A stretch of DNA of 64,000 bases from Solibacillus sp. FSL H8-0538 (GTDB lineage: Bacteria > Bacillota > Bacilli > Bacillales_A > Planococcaceae), in NCBI RefSeq assembly GCF_038003525.1, contig NZ_JBBOPI010000001.1:3278501-3342500 (forward strand), read 5' to 3'. Below are positions 9,135 to 23,540 of the stretch, piece after piece. A program made the translations under genes and the position numbers. The notes under the pieces are model-generated. The model searched no databases and was not told where the DNA came from. It was given only the letters and a program-made list of their open reading frames with translations. Position 1 is the stretch's first letter; each line of letters starts with the position of its first letter.

Positions 9135-9313
9135 GCAAAAAATTAATGCGTTTATATATTAAGAAATTAAAGAATAGATAAATTATACAAAAAAGGAGAA
9201 TAAATATTCATAAACTAGTATTTTCCTATAACTTTTGTGCAGATTTACTATTTCTAAAATTATAAAAAATAAAATTATTCAGGCTAAAAACCTTGATAAA
9301 TCAACATTATAAA

Positions 9314-9321
9314 GTGCAATA
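9314..9321 (+). promoter_or_regulatory. GTGCAATA half-site upstream of proline dehydrogenase
   Basis: The octamer is identical to the arm of the palindrome at 7637-7655 and to the half-site at 7681-7688. It lies about 100 nt before the proline dehydrogenase start and is a candidate binding site for the regulator at 7792. No -24/-12 sigma-54 promoter is visible here. Confidence 0.4.
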
Positions 9322-9420
9322 ATCTGAAAATAAAAAAAACAATATTCCCTTTTTAAAATTTTTACTATATACTCACTTCAACGTTAACTTATTTTTTATA
9401 CACTAGGAGGATACATTCAC

Positions 9421-10395
9421 ATGAAGTTAAAGGACCTTTTTATTTCTCTTTCGGAGAATAGAACATTAAATTCTGCTGCACAAAAGTACGGTCTTAAATT
9501 CGGGGCGCAAAATGTCGTTGCAGGTACAAATATCGACGAAGCAATCGAAAGCATCAAGGAATTAAATAAACATGGCATTTCATGCACAATTGATAATTTA
9601 GGCGAATTTGTTTTCGAAAAATCTGAAGCACTTGCAGCAAAACAGCAGATTTTAGCTGTGATTGAACGAATTAATGCCGACCAAGTGGATGCACATATTT
9701 CACTTAAACCTTCTCAGCTTGGTTTAGATATTGATTATGATTTTTGTTATGAAAACTTAAAAGAAATCGTGTCAATTGCTCATCAGTATGGTATATTTGT
9801 TAATTTCGATATGGAAAATTATACTCGTCTTCATACGTCATTCCAATTGCTAGAGTCATTAAATGAGCACTATGACAATGTGGGTACAGTTATTCAAGCG
9901 TATTTCTTCGAATCAGATCAAAATATTGAGCGTTATAAAAACTTCCGTCTACGTCTGGTTAAAGGGGCATACAAAGAAGACCCAAGTGTAGCATTCCAAA
10001 CGAAAAAAGAAATTGATCAAAAATTTATCGAGCAAATTGAGTATCATCTACTCCACGGTAAGTTCACGTCGATTGCTACACATGACCACAATGTGATTAA
10101 CCATGTAAAGCAGTTTGTTAAACAGCATCAGATTTCGAATGAGAAATTTGAGTTCCAAATGCTGTATGGCTTCCGTAAAGATATGCAACTCAGCCTTGCC
10201 AAAGAAGGTTACAACTTCTGTACTTATTTACCGTTCGGAAGTGATTGGTACGGTTATTTCATGCGTCGCCTAGCTGAACGCCCACAAAATTTAACGCTAG
10301 TAACAAAGCAAGTATTTAATAAAAAGACCAATATGCTACTTGGTATTGGTACAGCCGCATTTGTCCTAGGACGTGTTACAAAACGTAAGTCGTAA
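9421..10395 (+). CDS. putB: Proline dehydrogenase
   Basis: This FAD-dependent enzyme oxidises L-proline to 1-pyrroline-5-carboxylate, which RocA then converts to glutamate. It is the monofunctional 324-residue form found in Bacillales. Visible family features are the TIDNLGE segment, RLVKGAYKED near residue 180 and the C-terminal substrate-binding motif YFMRRLAERPQN. The last 20 residues contain a short hydrophobic stretch (LLGIGTAAFVLG) that could associate with the membrane. AGGAGG precedes the ATG. putP follows 50 bp downstream in the same transcript. Confidence 0.93.
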   Translation: MKLKDLFISLSENRTLNSAAQKYGLKFGAQNVVAGTNIDEAIESIKELNKHGISCTIDNLGEFVFEKSEALAAKQQILAVIERINADQVDAHISLKPSQLGLDIDYDFCYENLKEIVSIAHQYGIFVNFDMENYTRLHTSFQLLESLNEHYDNVGTVIQAYFFESDQNIERYKNFRLRLVKGAYKEDPSVAFQTKKEIDQKFIEQIEYHLLHGKFTSIATHDHNVINHVKQFVKQHQISNEKFEFQMLYGFRKDMQLSLAKEGYNFCTYLPFGSDWYGYFMRRLAERPQNLTLVTKQVFNKKTNMLLGIGTAAFVLGRVTKRKS

Positions 10396-10444
10396 TAAGG
10401 AAAAAGAGGAATGGTTCAACATTTAAAACAAGGGGGGCATTTAT

Positions 10445-11932
10445 ATGTCAGATATGAGTTTCCAGCTACTCGCGATCGTCATTTATATGATTGCGATGTT
10501 AGCAATTGGTTGGTATGCATTTAAGAAGACTAGTAATTTAACAGATTATATGTTAGGTGGACGCGGACTTGGTGCGACTGTAACAGCTCTTAGCGCAGGG
10601 GCCGCAGACATGTCTGGTTGGCTACTAATGGGGTTACCAGGTGCTATTTATTTATCTGGTTTAGTAGAAGTTTGGATTGCGATTGGTTTAACTATTGGTG
10701 CTTATCTAAACTGGTTATTGGTAGCGCCGCGCTTACGTGTTTATACACAAGTAACGAAAGATTCGATTACAATTCCGAGTTTCTTAGATAACCGTCTGCG
10801 TGACAATACAAAATTACTACGTATTGCATCAGGGCTTATTATTTTAGTATTCTTTACGTTCTATGTATCATCAGGTATGGTATCCGGCGGGAAGTTCTTT
10901 GAAAGTTCATTCGGCTATGATTATCATACAGGATTACTAGTTGTATCCGCTGTTGTTGTAGCTTACACATTATTTGGTGGATTCTTAGCGGTTAGTTATA
11001 CAGACGTTATTCAAGGCTTAATCATGGTAATCACGTTAATCGCTGTTCCTGTATTTGGGATATTCCTAACTGGTGGTATTGGTGAAACAATCAACTCAAT
11101 TAAGCAAGTAGATCCTGAGCTATTAACATTACTTCCGGCATCGGCTTCTGCTGCTGCAATTATTTCTTCCGTTGCATGGGGCTTAGGTTACTTCGGTCAA
11201 CCACATATTATCGTACGTTTTATGGCGATTAGCTCTGTAAAAGAAACGAAAAGTGCACGCCGCATCGGGATTGGCTGGATGATTTTCAGCTTACTTGGTG
11301 CCATTGCGACAGCATTTGTTGGCATTGCTTACTTCCAACAGCAAGGTATCGAACTAAAAGATAGCGAAACTGTATTTATCGTACTTGGTCAAATTTTATT
11401 CCACCCGTTCATTGCAGGGATTATACTTGCAGCTATTTTAGCAGCTGTAATGAGTACGATTTCTTCACAATTAATCGTAACATCTTCAGCTTTAATTGAA
11501 GATATTTATAAAGCTTTATTCAATAAAACAGCTACAGATACGCACTATGTATTCATGGGGCGAATGTCTGTACTTGTTGTATCAATCATTGGAGCAGTTA
11601 TTGCTTGGAATCCAGAAAGCTCAATTTTAGGCTTAGTTGCATTTGCATGGGCAGGATTTGGTGCTTCATTCGGTCCAATTATATTACTTTCATTATTCTG
11701 GTCTAAACTAACAAACTATGGTGCATTAGCTGGAATGGTATCCGGAGCTGTAGTTGCCTTCGTTTGGGGGAAAATGGAAAACTTAACAAGTATGCTTTAT
11801 GAAATTGTACCTGGCTTCTTAGTATGTTTAGTTGTAGCAGTGATCGTCAGCCTGATCACTTATAAACCAAACAAAGAAATTGAAGAAGAATTCGCTGAAA
11901 CAAAACGCATTATGAAAGAAGAACAAAACTAA
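10445..11932 (+). CDS. putP: Sodium/proline symporter PutP
   Basis: This sodium:solute symporter family protein has 495 residues and about 13 transmembrane helices and imports proline with Na+. Signature segments are LTDYMLGGRGLG, ALSAGAADMSGWLLMGLPGA (the Na+/proline site region) and GYFGQPHIIVRFMA. AAGGGGGG lies upstream of the ATG. It is co-transcribed with proline dehydrogenase, so the role is catabolic uptake rather than osmoprotection, although an OpuE-type role cannot be excluded. It ends in the shared terminator near 12024. Confidence 0.93.
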   Translation: MSDMSFQLLAIVIYMIAMLAIGWYAFKKTSNLTDYMLGGRGLGATVTALSAGAADMSGWLLMGLPGAIYLSGLVEVWIAIGLTIGAYLNWLLVAPRLRVYTQVTKDSITIPSFLDNRLRDNTKLLRIASGLIILVFFTFYVSSGMVSGGKFFESSFGYDYHTGLLVVSAVVVAYTLFGGFLAVSYTDVIQGLIMVITLIAVPVFGIFLTGGIGETINSIKQVDPELLTLLPASASAAAIISSVAWGLGYFGQPHIIVRFMAISSVKETKSARRIGIGWMIFSLLGAIATAFVGIAYFQQQGIELKDSETVFIVLGQILFHPFIAGIILAAILAAVMSTISSQLIVTSSALIEDIYKALFNKTATDTHYVFMGRMSVLVVSIIGAVIAWNPESSILGLVAFAWAGFGASFGPIILLSLFWSKLTNYGALAGMVSGAVVAFVWGKMENLTSMLYEIVPGFLVCLVVAVIVSLITYKPNKEIEEEFAETKRIMKEEQN

Positions 11933-11939
11933 ATATTAC

Positions 11940-12022
11940 AAAGGCACAACTCGACTAAAATAAGGCGAGTTGATGTCCTTACATATGTGGATAGGAAAGG
12001 TAACCTTTCTTATCTACAAACG
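11940..12022. repeat. Dispersed two-hairpin repeat, copy 2
   Basis: This is a full-length copy. The first hairpin is CAACTCG...CGAGTTG, followed by GATGTCCTTA. The second hairpin has arms ATGTGGATAGGAAAG and CTTTCTTATCTACA. It lies immediately before the putP/gatB bidirectional terminator. Confidence 0.85.
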
Positions 12023-12062
12023 AAAAACTCGGAGTAAGCACAGTGCTTACTCCGAGTTTTTC
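12023..12062. terminator. Bidirectional terminator between putP and gatB
   Basis: A perfect AAAAACTCGGAGTAAGCAC/GTGCTTACTCCGAGTTTTT stem serves both converging transcripts. Confidence 0.92.
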
Positions 12063-12073
12063 ATTTGGAAAAA

Positions 12074-13501
12074 TTAACGTTTATTAATTTCTTCCATAAG
12101 GATTTGGTTTGTCAGTTGAGGATTTGCTTGTCCTTTTGAAGCCTTCATAATTTGGCCAAGTAGCGCTTTAAGTGCACGCTCTTTACCATCTTTAAAGTCA
12201 GCTACTGATTTTTCGTCTGCATCAAGTACAGTCGTAACAAAACCACGAATCACTTCAGGATCAGAAATTTGAACTAAGCCTTTTTCTTTTACGATTTTCG
12301 TAGCTTCACCGCCGTTAGCCACTAACTCAGTGAAGACTTTTTTCGCGATTTTTGATGAAATCGTACCATCAGAGATTATTTTAATCATACCAGCTAAGTT
12401 TTCAGGTGTAAGTGCTGTCTCGTTTAGGTCCTTGCCTTCCGCTTTTAAGTACGCAGAAACATCTCCCATTAACCAGTTGGCAGCTAACTTCGCATCCGCA
12501 CCAGCAGTTACCGTTGCATCAAAGAAATCAGATATGTCTTTACTTACAACAAGTACAGCTGCGTCATAAGGCGTTAAACCAAGTTCTGATTCATAACGCG
12601 CTCTACGTGCATCTGGAAGCTCAGGAATTTCAGCTTTTACACGCTCTAACCACGCATCATCAATTGAAAGATGTACTAAGTCTGGTTCAGGGAAGTAACG
12701 GTAATCATCCGTACCTTCTTTTACACGCATAAGAATTGTTTTACCAGTTTTCTCATCAAAACGACGAGTTTCTTGGCCAATTTCTCCACCGCTAGAAAGA
12801 ACTTGTGCTTGTCGAATTTCTTCATGCTCAAGACCTTTACGAACGAATGAGAATGAGTTTAAGTTTTTCAGCTCTGCTTTTGTACCGAATTGTTCTTGAC
12901 CATATGGACGTAGTGAAATGTTGGCATCACAACGTAATGAGCCTTCTTCCATACGTACATCTGAAACGCCTGAATACTGAATGATTGATTTCACTTTTTC
13001 AAGATAAGCATATGCTTCAGCAGGAGTACGGATGTCTGGCTCAGAAACGATTTCAACTAACGGTGTACCTTGACGGTTGAAGTCAACAAGTGAATAACCA
13101 TCTGCGTGAGATAGTTTACCAGCATCTTCTTCCATATGAAGACGTGTAATACCGATACGTTTTGTATAGCCGTCTACTTCGATATCAACCCAGCCATTTT
13201 TACCAATTGGTTTATCAAATTGTGAAATTTGGTAAGCTTTCGGATTGTCCGGATAGAAGTAGTTTTTACGGTCGAATTTTGTTTCTTGTTCGATTTCCAT
13301 GTTTAATGCAAGTGCTGCACGTATAGCGTAATCTACTACGTTTTTGTTTAACACAGGTAAAACGCCTGGGTAACCTAGGTCGATTACAGATGTGTTTGTA
13401 TTTGGCTCAGCACCGAAATGGTTAGGTGATGAAGAGAAGATTTTAGAGTTTGTTTTTAACTCAACGTGTACTTCTAAACCAATAATCGTTTCAAAGTTCA
13501 T
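12074..13501 (-). CDS. gatB: Aspartyl/glutamyl-tRNA(Asn/Gln) amidotransferase subunit B
   Basis: GatB is the kinase and tRNA-binding subunit of the GatCAB complex, which converts Glu-tRNA(Gln) to Gln-tRNA(Gln) (and Asp-tRNA(Asn) where needed). The 475-residue length is normal. Signatures are the N-terminal IGLEVHVEL, the [16 protein letters not shown] segment, and a C-terminal YqeY-like tail ([13 protein letters not shown] onward). The ribosome binding site GGAGGTAAA overlaps the end of gatA, and the genes are separated by one base. Confidence 0.97.
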   Translation of the reverse strand: MNFETIIGLEVHVELKTNSKIFSSSPNHFGAEPNTNTSVIDLGYPGVLPVLNKNVVDYAIRAALALNMEIEQETKFDRKNYFYPDNPKAYQISQFDKPIGKNGWVDIEVDGYTKRIGITRLHMEEDAGKLSHADGYSLVDFNRQGTPLVEIVSEPDIRTPAEAYAYLEKVKSIIQYSGVSDVRMEEGSLRCDANISLRPYGQEQFGTKAELKNLNSFSFVRKGLEHEEIRQAQVLSSGGEIGQETRRFDEKTGKTILMRVKEGTDDYRYFPEPDLVHLSIDDAWLERVKAEIPELPDARRARYESELGLTPYDAAVLVVSKDISDFFDATVTAGADAKLAANWLMGDVSAYLKAEGKDLNETALTPENLAGMIKIISDGTISSKIAKKVFTELVANGGEATKIVKEKGLVQISDPEVIRGFVTTVLDADEKSVADFKDGKERALKALLGQIMKASKGQANPQLTNQILMEEINKR

Positions 13502-13502
13502 A

Positions 13503-14966
13503 TTATTTTACCTCCCAAATTTGAGGTGTTTTTGTATTGAAATCCGTTGCTTGCTCATAAGCATAAGCAGTACGGTAAATTGTTTCCTCATCGAAGTGTT
13601 TACCGATAATTTGTAAGCCTAGTGGTAGACCGTTTTCAAATCCACATGGGATCGAAATTGCAGGAACACCAGCTAAGTTGATAGGAATTGTTAAAATATC
13701 GTTTGCGTACATTGTCATTGGATCTTCTACGTTTTCACCAATTTTGAATGCTGGTGTTGGCGCAGTAGGTCCGATGATTACATCGTAGTCTTCAAATACT
13801 TTGTCGTAATCTGCTTTAATTAATGTACGTGCTTGTTGCGCTTTTTTGTAGTAAGCATCGTAAGTTCCAGCACTTAGAGAGTAAGTACCAAGCATAATAC
13901 GACGTTTTACTTCATCACCGAAGCCTTGTGCACGTGATTCTTTGTAAAGTTCCATTAAGTTTTTCACGCCTTCAGCACGGAAACCGTAACGGATACCGTC
14001 GAAACGAGAAAGATTTGAAGAAGCTTCTGATGATGAAAGAATGTAGTAAGCTGCTAGTGCGTATTTAGAATGAGGAAGTGATACTTCTTCAACTGTAGCG
14101 CCTAATTTCTTTAATACTTCAAGTGCGTCTAAAACAGATTGTTTCGCTGCTTCGCCAACACCTTCACCTAAAAACTCTTTTGGAACAGCAATACGCAGGC
14201 CTTTAATATCGCCATTAAGTGTTGCTGCGTAATTTGGTACTTCAACGTTAGCTGAAGTTGAATCCATTGGATCTACACCTGAGATTGCTTCAAGTAATAG
14301 AGCGTTGTCGCGTACGTTGCGTGTAATTGGTCCAATTTGGTCAAGAGATGATGCAAATGCAACAAGACCGAAACGTGATACACGTCCGTAAGTTGGTTTC
14401 ATCCCTACAACGCCGCAATATGCTGCTGGTTGACGAATAGAACCACCTGTATCAGAACCAAGTGAGAATGGTACTTCACCAGCTGCTACTGCTGCTGCAG
14501 ATGCACCTGAAGAACCGCCTGGTACGTGAGCCAGACTCCATGGATTTTTTGTTGTTTTGTAAGCAGAGTTTTCGTTTGAAGAACCCATTGCGAACTCATC
14601 CATGTTTAATTTCCCGATTGTTACCATACCTGCTGCGCGCAGTTTTTGTACAACCGTTGCATCGTAAATTGGCATGAAGCCTGCAAGAATTTTAGAAGCA
14701 CATGTTGTTTCTAATCCTTCTGTTACGATATTATCTTTAACCCCGATAGGAAGACCGAAAAGTGGTCCGCGTTCCTCGAAAGGTACTTTATCCATTTCAG
14801 CAGCTTGAGCAGTTGCTTGTTCTTCATTTAATGCTAAGAATGCTTGTACTTCACTGTCTAATGCATTAACGCGTGCGTATGCTTCTTTTGTTAATTCAGC
14901 AATCGTTAATTCGCCGTTATGTAGGCTTTCTTGTAATTCAGTTGCTGAGCGTTCAAATAACGTCAT
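13503..14966 (-). CDS. gatA: Aspartyl/glutamyl-tRNA amidotransferase subunit A
   Basis: GatA is the glutaminase subunit that releases ammonia for transamidation and belongs to the amidase signature family. The Lys of [10 protein letters not shown] (about residue 77), the [14 protein letters not shown] loop and the catalytic Ser of [12 protein letters not shown] form the Ser-cis-Ser-Lys triad. The 487-residue length is normal. It lies between gatC and gatB in one operon. Confidence 0.97.
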   Translation of the reverse strand: MTLFERSATELQESLHNGELTIAELTKEAYARVNALDSEVQAFLALNEEQATAQAAEMDKVPFEERGPLFGLPIGVKDNIVTEGLETTCASKILAGFMPIYDATVVQKLRAAGMVTIGKLNMDEFAMGSSNENSAYKTTKNPWSLAHVPGGSSGASAAAVAAGEVPFSLGSDTGGSIRQPAAYCGVVGMKPTYGRVSRFGLVAFASSLDQIGPITRNVRDNALLLEAISGVDPMDSTSANVEVPNYAATLNGDIKGLRIAVPKEFLGEGVGEAAKQSVLDALEVLKKLGATVEEVSLPHSKYALAAYYILSSSEASSNLSRFDGIRYGFRAEGVKNLMELYKESRAQGFGDEVKRRIMLGTYSLSAGTYDAYYKKAQQARTLIKADYDKVFEDYDVIIGPTAPTPAFKIGENVEDPMTMYANDILTIPINLAGVPAISIPCGFENGLPLGLQIIGKHFDEETIYRTAYAYEQATDFNTKTPQIWEVK

Positions 14967-15029
14967 GAAAGATCCTCCTTTTTTATAATCAAATTCGCCG
15001 GAAACTTAGATAGTATGAAGCATACTATT

Positions 15030-15320
15030 TTAGTCTAAGATTGATGGTACTTTAACTTGACCAGCTTCTTGTTCTTTAACGTTTAGCATCATTTTTTCAC
15101 GATCTAAACCTTTGCCTGCAACGTCTTCGCGCATTACGTTTACTAATGGTAATACGTGTGTAGTTGGTTCTACATTCGTTGTATCTAATTCGTTCAGCTG
15201 CTCAGCGAAATCTGTAATTTTACCAAGTTGTTCAGCAAATTTTTCCGCTTCTTCTTCTGTAATAGCAAGACGCGCTAAATGAGCTACGTGCTTCACTTCT
15301 TCTTTTGATAGTTTTGCCAT
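15030..15320 (-). CDS. gatC: Aspartyl/glutamyl-tRNA amidotransferase subunit C
   Basis: GatC is the 96-residue scaffold that wraps between GatA and GatB. The N-terminal helix [19 protein letters not shown] and the [15 protein letters not shown] segment are characteristic. It is the first gene of the gatCAB operon, with GGAGGTG before the ATG and an extended -10 promoter (TGGTATGAT) about 40 nt upstream. Confidence 0.96.
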   Translation of the reverse strand: MAKLSKEEVKHVAHLARLAITEEEAEKFAEQLGKITDFAEQLNELDTTNVEPTTHVLPLVNVMREDVAGKGLDREKMMLNVKEQEAGQVKVPSILD

Positions 15321-15356
15321 TGTTTACACCTCCAGATTCGATAAACCATGCCCATT

Positions 15357-15365
15357 ATCATACCA
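15357..15365 (-). promoter_or_regulatory. Probable extended -10 promoter of gatCAB
   Basis: On the minus strand TGGTATGAT forms an extended -10 element about 36 nt upstream of the gatC start codon. The -35 region (TTGTGA) is at non-ideal spacing of 19. The wider intergenic stretch 15321-15634 also holds the inverted-repeat element at 15474 and the camS terminator. Confidence 0.5.
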
Positions 15366-15473
15366 TTTTTCATTTTAAAAATCACAACTTTACATAAAAT
15401 AACGCAAAGTGACGCTCAGAATTTGACGAATTACCGCCATTCGATGAACTAAAGTACTACCGCAATTGAAATG

Positions 15474-15587
15474 CTCATTCGCGCTAGTTTACACCCGAAC
15501 GAAAAAACCGTCGCATCCACGGGACATTGCCGGAATAACTTACATGGTTACGCCCCAACTTTTAAGGAGTAGCGCGAATGCTTAGAC
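15474..15587. repeat. Dispersed inverted-repeat element, family 2, copy 1
   Basis: About 114 bp is bounded by TCATTCGCGCTAGTTTACAC on the left and AGCGCGAATGCTTAGACA on the right, with CATTCGCGC/GCGCGAATG as terminal inverted repeats. The second copy, at 21903-21980, shares both ends but has a different, shorter core. It abuts the camS terminator. It has no coding capacity. Confidence 0.7.
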
Positions 15588-15589
15588 AG

Positions 15590-15630
15590 ATAAAAACAGT
15601 GCCACGCAAGTAGCATGACACTGCAATTTC
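15590..15630 (-). terminator. Rho-independent terminator after camS
   Basis: On the minus strand CAGTGTCATGC and GCGTGGCACTG pair around a TACTT loop, followed by TTTTTAT. Confidence 0.85.
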
Positions 15631-15634
15631 CAAT

Positions 15635-16810
15635 TTATTCATAAATATGAACGAATGGCTCATCATTATTTCGTTCTTTTTTAATAAGCGCCTCTGGACC
15701 ATTCACTGATGTAATACTTACATTAATATTTAAATCTTTTGGCAGTTGCTTTAGCATGACCCCTGTTAAATATTGTGTAAAGCCAATGAGCTCAGCTGTG
15801 CCGTAAAATTGTATCGGAATTTCAATTTCAAGCGTTTGGATTTTTTTGTTTTGATAAAAGCCAGTACCGATTACACTCGTAAAGTTTGAGAAGTACTGAT
15901 CCACGTCTTGCTTAAAGTTTTGAAAGCTCGTGTTCATATCACGGTAAATATCATCCGGCGAGGACATCGGAAAGGTAACGTATTTTTCGTCAATCGTTTC
16001 CCAGTCACCGAGGCCATTTTTCCCTGCATCGACTACATTATAAGCAAAGTACGTCCCCGGAACAATTGAGTTACGTGCTTCCTGCTTAAATAATCCAATG
16101 ACAATTGGGATATCTGCAAGTTCCGTGCGTGCACGTAAGCGCGTAATAACTTCTGCTGCAATTTTCTTACCAGCCTTTTCAAGCTCGGCCTCTGGAATCT
16201 TTTGCTCATAAAACTCTCCGTACTGTTCTTTTTGATAATAATAAATCGAATTGAGCGCAAGGCCAATAGACATCCCAGCAAGCTTTACTTTATTATCATC
16301 TGTTTTCATTAAATAGTTTTGCTCGATTAAATGGGCGACATAAATAGGGGCTTCAACTGCCTTTATCGACGGATCCATTTCTGCACCTGTTTTTGCATCA
16401 AGACTAGAAGGGTTTAAGCCTTGTAAATCAGGACCTTTATCTTTTGTTTGATTGCTACGAGCTAGCCAGTTACTGACCGTATTTTCCGATAAATACTGGC
16501 CTTCCTGGAAGTAATAATTTTCGGTATCAAATTCGGCTTGAGAAAGACGCATTAAGCCATTTTCGACTTCCTTCATATCATATTTCGTATTAATATTTGA
16601 TACGACGAGGCCACGACTGGCGCTCTCTTTATAAGGAATCAGTGTTTTATAATAGTTTTCACTTAGTTGAAGATTCGGGATGATAGTTGTTTCCACTTCT
16701 TCTGCTTCATCTGACTGTTGCAATACCTCTGTATCCTCTTTAAAGGATGGTGTACAACCAGCTAGCATCGCAAGGGCGATCATCGCCGGTATCCAGCGAA
16801 ATCGGGTCAT
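15635..16810 (-). CDS. camS: CamS family sex-pheromone precursor lipoprotein
   Basis: The 391-residue protein has an N-terminal lipoprotein signal peptide with lipobox LAGC (Cys19), so it should be lipid-anchored on the outer face of the membrane. It matches the CamS family, whose signal peptide yields peptide pheromones in enterococci and staphylococci; in Bacillales the function is not established. The mature part includes TKDKGPDLQGLNPSS and a C-terminal IPIQFYGTAELIGFTQYL segment typical of the family. It follows ligA by 15 bp and closes the pcrB-pcrA-ligA-camS operon with its own terminator. Confidence 0.9.
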   Translation of the reverse strand: MTRFRWIPAMIALAMLAGCTPSFKEDTEVLQQSDEAEEVETTIIPNLQLSENYYKTLIPYKESASRGLVVSNINTKYDMKEVENGLMRLSQAEFDTENYYFQEGQYLSENTVSNWLARSNQTKDKGPDLQGLNPSSLDAKTGAEMDPSIKAVEAPIYVAHLIEQNYLMKTDDNKVKLAGMSIGLALNSIYYYQKEQYGEFYEQKIPEAELEKAGKKIAAEVITRLRARTELADIPIVIGLFKQEARNSIVPGTYFAYNVVDAGKNGLGDWETIDEKYVTFPMSSPDDIYRDMNTSFQNFKQDVDQYFSNFTSVIGTGFYQNKKIQTLEIEIPIQFYGTAELIGFTQYLTGVMLKQLPKDLNINVSITSVNGPEALIKKERNNDEPFVHIYE

Positions 16811-16825
16811 GAGAACAGGTCTCCT

Positions 16826-21099
<4,274 letters not shown>

Positions 21100-21139
21100 C
21101 TTGCACCGTCCTCCCACAAACATTTGTTCTTATTATATA

Positions 21140-21832
21140 TTAAATAACTATATTTTTCACTGCGTTTACCGTTTTTAGAGCAGCTTGTAGGTCTTCATAT
21201 AAAATATTGCCTACTACAATCGTATCGGCATACGTTGCCATTTCTGCGGCCTGCTCGACAGATGCAATTCCCCCACCATAAAATAGTTTTGTTTCTTCTA
21301 GCACTTCGCTCACTTCCTTGACAATTTCAACATCGCCGTAAGCCCCGCTATATTCTACATAAAAAATCGGTAGCTTGAAATACTTTTCCGCCATACGTGC
21401 GTAGGCAATCACATCATCTGTAGTTAAATCTGTTTTCGCATTTGTTACCTCGGCGACTTTGCAATCCGGATTTAATACACAATAGCCTTCTGCAACCAGC
21501 TCTTCCCACACCATAATATCACCATATTCTTTAATGGCCTCATGGTGCAAATCCTTCACCCATTTGGTATCCGTACTATTTAATACTGATGGAATAAAAT
21601 AATAATCATAGCCTGGCGTTACAGATTCAATATTTGAAATTTCTAATGCAACCGGTACCGAGTAGCGACGTACGCGAACTAAAATATCCAGCACATTATC
21701 AAGCGTAACATTATCCGTACCCCCAACTAAAATAACATCTGTTCCTGATTCACAAATGAGCTCTAACGCTTCATCTGAAATTTCCTTTGCAGGATCAATT
21801 TTAAATACATGCCGCCATTTTAAGTAGTCCAT
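21140..21832 (-). CDS. pcrB: Heptaprenylglyceryl phosphate synthase PcrB
   Basis: This TIM-barrel prenyltransferase joins sn-glycerol-1-phosphate to heptaprenyl diphosphate to make an archaeal-type ether lipid precursor found in Bacillales. Characteristic segments are [34 protein letters not shown] and the phosphate-binding FYGGGIAS. I start at the ATG of MDYLKWRH, which has AGGTGG 8 nt upstream, rather than the GTG four codons earlier. It heads the pcrB-pcrA-ligA-camS operon. Confidence 0.94.
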   Translation of the reverse strand: MDYLKWRHVFKIDPAKEISDEALELICESGTDVILVGGTDNVTLDNVLDILVRVRRYSVPVALEISNIESVTPGYDYYFIPSVLNSTDTKWVKDLHHEAIKEYGDIMVWEELVAEGYCVLNPDCKVAEVTNAKTDLTTDDVIAYARMAEKYFKLPIFYVEYSGAYGDVEIVKEVSEVLEETKLFYGGGIASVEQAAEMATYADTIVVGNILYEDLQAALKTVNAVKNIVI

Positions 21833-21902
21833 TTCTATTTCCACCTATCCATTTATTTTTCATCTATCGTCGTTATAAGTATAGCGAATTTATAAGAAAA
21901 GT

Positions 21903-21980
21903 TCATTCGCGCTCGTTTACACGCGACAGCTGCTTGCGAACCCGAAGCAACCTCGAGCGTGCGGCGCGAATGCCTAGACA
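21903..21980. repeat. Dispersed inverted-repeat element, family 2, copy 2
   Basis: About 78 bp runs from TCATTCGCGCTCGTTTACAC to GGCGCGAATGCCTAGACA. Both ends match the element at 15474-15587, while the middle differs and is G/C-rich. It sits in the 306-bp gap between pcrB and yerC, about 30 bp from a family 1 repeat. Confidence 0.7.
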
Positions 21981-22011
21981 TTATCAAAAAGTTATAGTTT
22001 CTTATCTCTTT

Positions 22012-22096
22012 AGAAAGACACAACTCGCCCAAAATAGGGCGAGTTGATGTCCTTACTTATGTGGATGGGAAAGTTATACTTTCTTATCCACAAATG
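22012..22096. repeat. Dispersed two-hairpin repeat, copy 3
   Basis: This is the best-preserved copy. Hairpin A is CAACTCGCCC/GGGCGAGTTG with an AAAATA loop, then GATGTCCTTA. Hairpin B has arms TGTGGATGGGAAAG and CTTTCTTATCCACA. It lies directly beside the yerC terminator. Confidence 0.87.
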
Positions 22097-22097
22097 A

Positions 22098-22134
22098 AAA
22101 GACTGAGCTAAAACTCTGCTCAGTCTACTATTTA
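22098..22134 (-). terminator. Rho-independent terminator after yerC
   Basis: An AGACTGAGC/GCTCAGTCT stem is followed by TTTTCATTT on the minus strand. Confidence 0.82.
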
Positions 22135-22138
22135 GAAA

Positions 22139-22456
22139 TTATTTAGGTGCTGTGAACGGCTTTTCCTCTGGATAAAGTCGTCCTAGCATTTCATCGTACG
22201 TATCATTTCCATAATCGAAGCAACGGCGTACACGTGAAATCGTCGCAGTAGATGCACCGGTTTCTTTTTTTATCGCTTCATACGTTTTCTTTAAACGTAG
22301 TAAATGGGCAACTTCAAAACGTTGTGCTAGCGACTGAATTTCGCTAATTGTACATAAGTCATCAAAAAACTTATAGCACTCTTCGATATCATTCAATTCT
22401 AATACTGCTTTAAATAACTGGTCCGTTTGATGACCACGAATTTTTTCGATTTGCAT
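22139..22456 (-). CDS. yerC: YerC/YecD family TrpR-related protein
   Basis: This is a 105-residue all-helical DNA-binding protein of the TrpR superfamily. Its helix-turn-helix falls in the segment IQSLAQRFEVAHLLRLKKTY ... TGASTATISRVRR. It is conserved next to yerB and pcrB in Bacillales; the regulated genes and ligand are not established. It follows yerB by 19 bp, and a terminator follows it. Confidence 0.9.
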   Translation of the reverse strand: MQIEKIRGHQTDQLFKAVLELNDIEECYKFFDDLCTISEIQSLAQRFEVAHLLRLKKTYEAIKKETGASTATISRVRRCFDYGNDTYDEMLGRLYPEEKPFTAPK

Positions 22457-22475
22457 TCATTTCACCCTTTCCTCT

Positions 22476-23525
22476 CTATTCTGAATATGTGACAGATGCT
22501 GCAAGTCCAGGTGATGCTGGTACAAAGTGAATCCACGTTTTACCAGGAACTAACTTTACTTCGCTACCATCTTCTTCAATTGCTACAAGTAAGCCATCTG
22601 TATTTTTCCATTGTATTTCACGCATAACCCCTGCTTGGAACACATATGCGCCGCCACCTTTCGTTATATCAATATCACGTCGTCCGACATTATCAATAAT
22701 CCGATGAGGCATTTCAAAAAATAGCACATTCGATAGCGAAACATATTCATCTGTTGAATAGTCCACTGTCGCTACATTGGCTGAATGTCTAGTATAGCTA
22801 TTTGTTTGTGCATCATAAATATACTCGCTATTAAAAGTACCTTGATTGCTATATTTAATGGCTACTTGATTTGCCTTCACACCTATTTTAACACTATCTA
22901 GCGCTTCATAAAATGAATATGAGACTTTTTTCTGATAAAGTAATGAAGCGCCGACTTTTTCTGCCCCCGCAATGACGTTATCTCCAGAAATATATGAATT
23001 ATGTGGCGCCTTGCGATCTGATGAACGCTTGAAATACGTGCCATCATAATGCATCCCATTAATATTGTCCGCTACCCTTTGTTCGAGCATTGATTTTGCT
23101 TCTGGGCTATAACCATGCGCGATATAAAATGCATCGAGCCCCTTTGCTATATCAATAAAGTACGAGCGCGCACTACGAATCGGGCCAATCGAACTTGGAA
23201 TTTCTGATTGGAATAAGGCTAATAAACGTGTAACCTCTCCTTCAGCAAGCATTTCATAAACAACATCTGCATCGGCAATACCAGACTGTGGACGTGCCTG
23301 TGGATGATTATTAATCGTCACAAGTACCGGTCTTGTTGTCACTTCTTCTGCCACACGTTCACCTGTAAATGGTGTAACATAAGGCAACTCTGCTTCAGTT
23401 GCAATTTCTTCGTCCTCAACTTCTTTGGCAGTTATTACTTCTTCCTGCTCTTCTTTTTTAGAGCAGCCTGTAATTAATATAATCGAACATACGGCTGCGG
23501 CAAACATTGTTTTTGTGTTGAACAT
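22476..23525 (-). CDS. yerB: DUF3048 lipoprotein YerB
   Basis: The 349-residue protein begins with a lipoprotein signal peptide with lipobox ITGC (Cys21), followed by an acidic low-complexity linker rich in Glu. The body is the DUF3048 family: VTINNHPQARPQSGIADAD, then GPIRSARSYFIDIAKGLDAF, and a C-terminal DUF3048_C part (IQWKNTDG, GKTWIHFVP). It should be anchored outside the membrane; its biochemical role is unknown. It lies between yerA and yerC in the conserved Bacillales order. Confidence 0.9.
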   Translation of the reverse strand: MFNTKTMFAAAVCSIILITGCSKKEEQEEVITAKEVEDEEIATEAELPYVTPFTGERVAEEVTTRPVLVTINNHPQARPQSGIADADVVYEMLAEGEVTRLLALFQSEIPSSIGPIRSARSYFIDIAKGLDAFYIAHGYSPEAKSMLEQRVADNINGMHYDGTYFKRSSDRKAPHNSYISGDNVIAGAEKVGASLLYQKKVSYSFYEALDSVKIGVKANQVAIKYSNQGTFNSEYIYDAQTNSYTRHSANVATVDYSTDEYVSLSNVLFFEMPHRIIDNVGRRDIDITKGGGAYVFQAGVMREIQWKNTDGLLVAIEEDGSEVKLVPGKTWIHFVPASPGLAASVTYSE

Positions 23526-23540
23526 TCTCTTCTCCCCTTT

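Noticed and set aside
9091..9420. Sigma-54 promoter before proline dehydrogenase
   Set aside because: No TGGCAC-N5-TTGC-like sequence was found and the regulator lacks GAFTGA.
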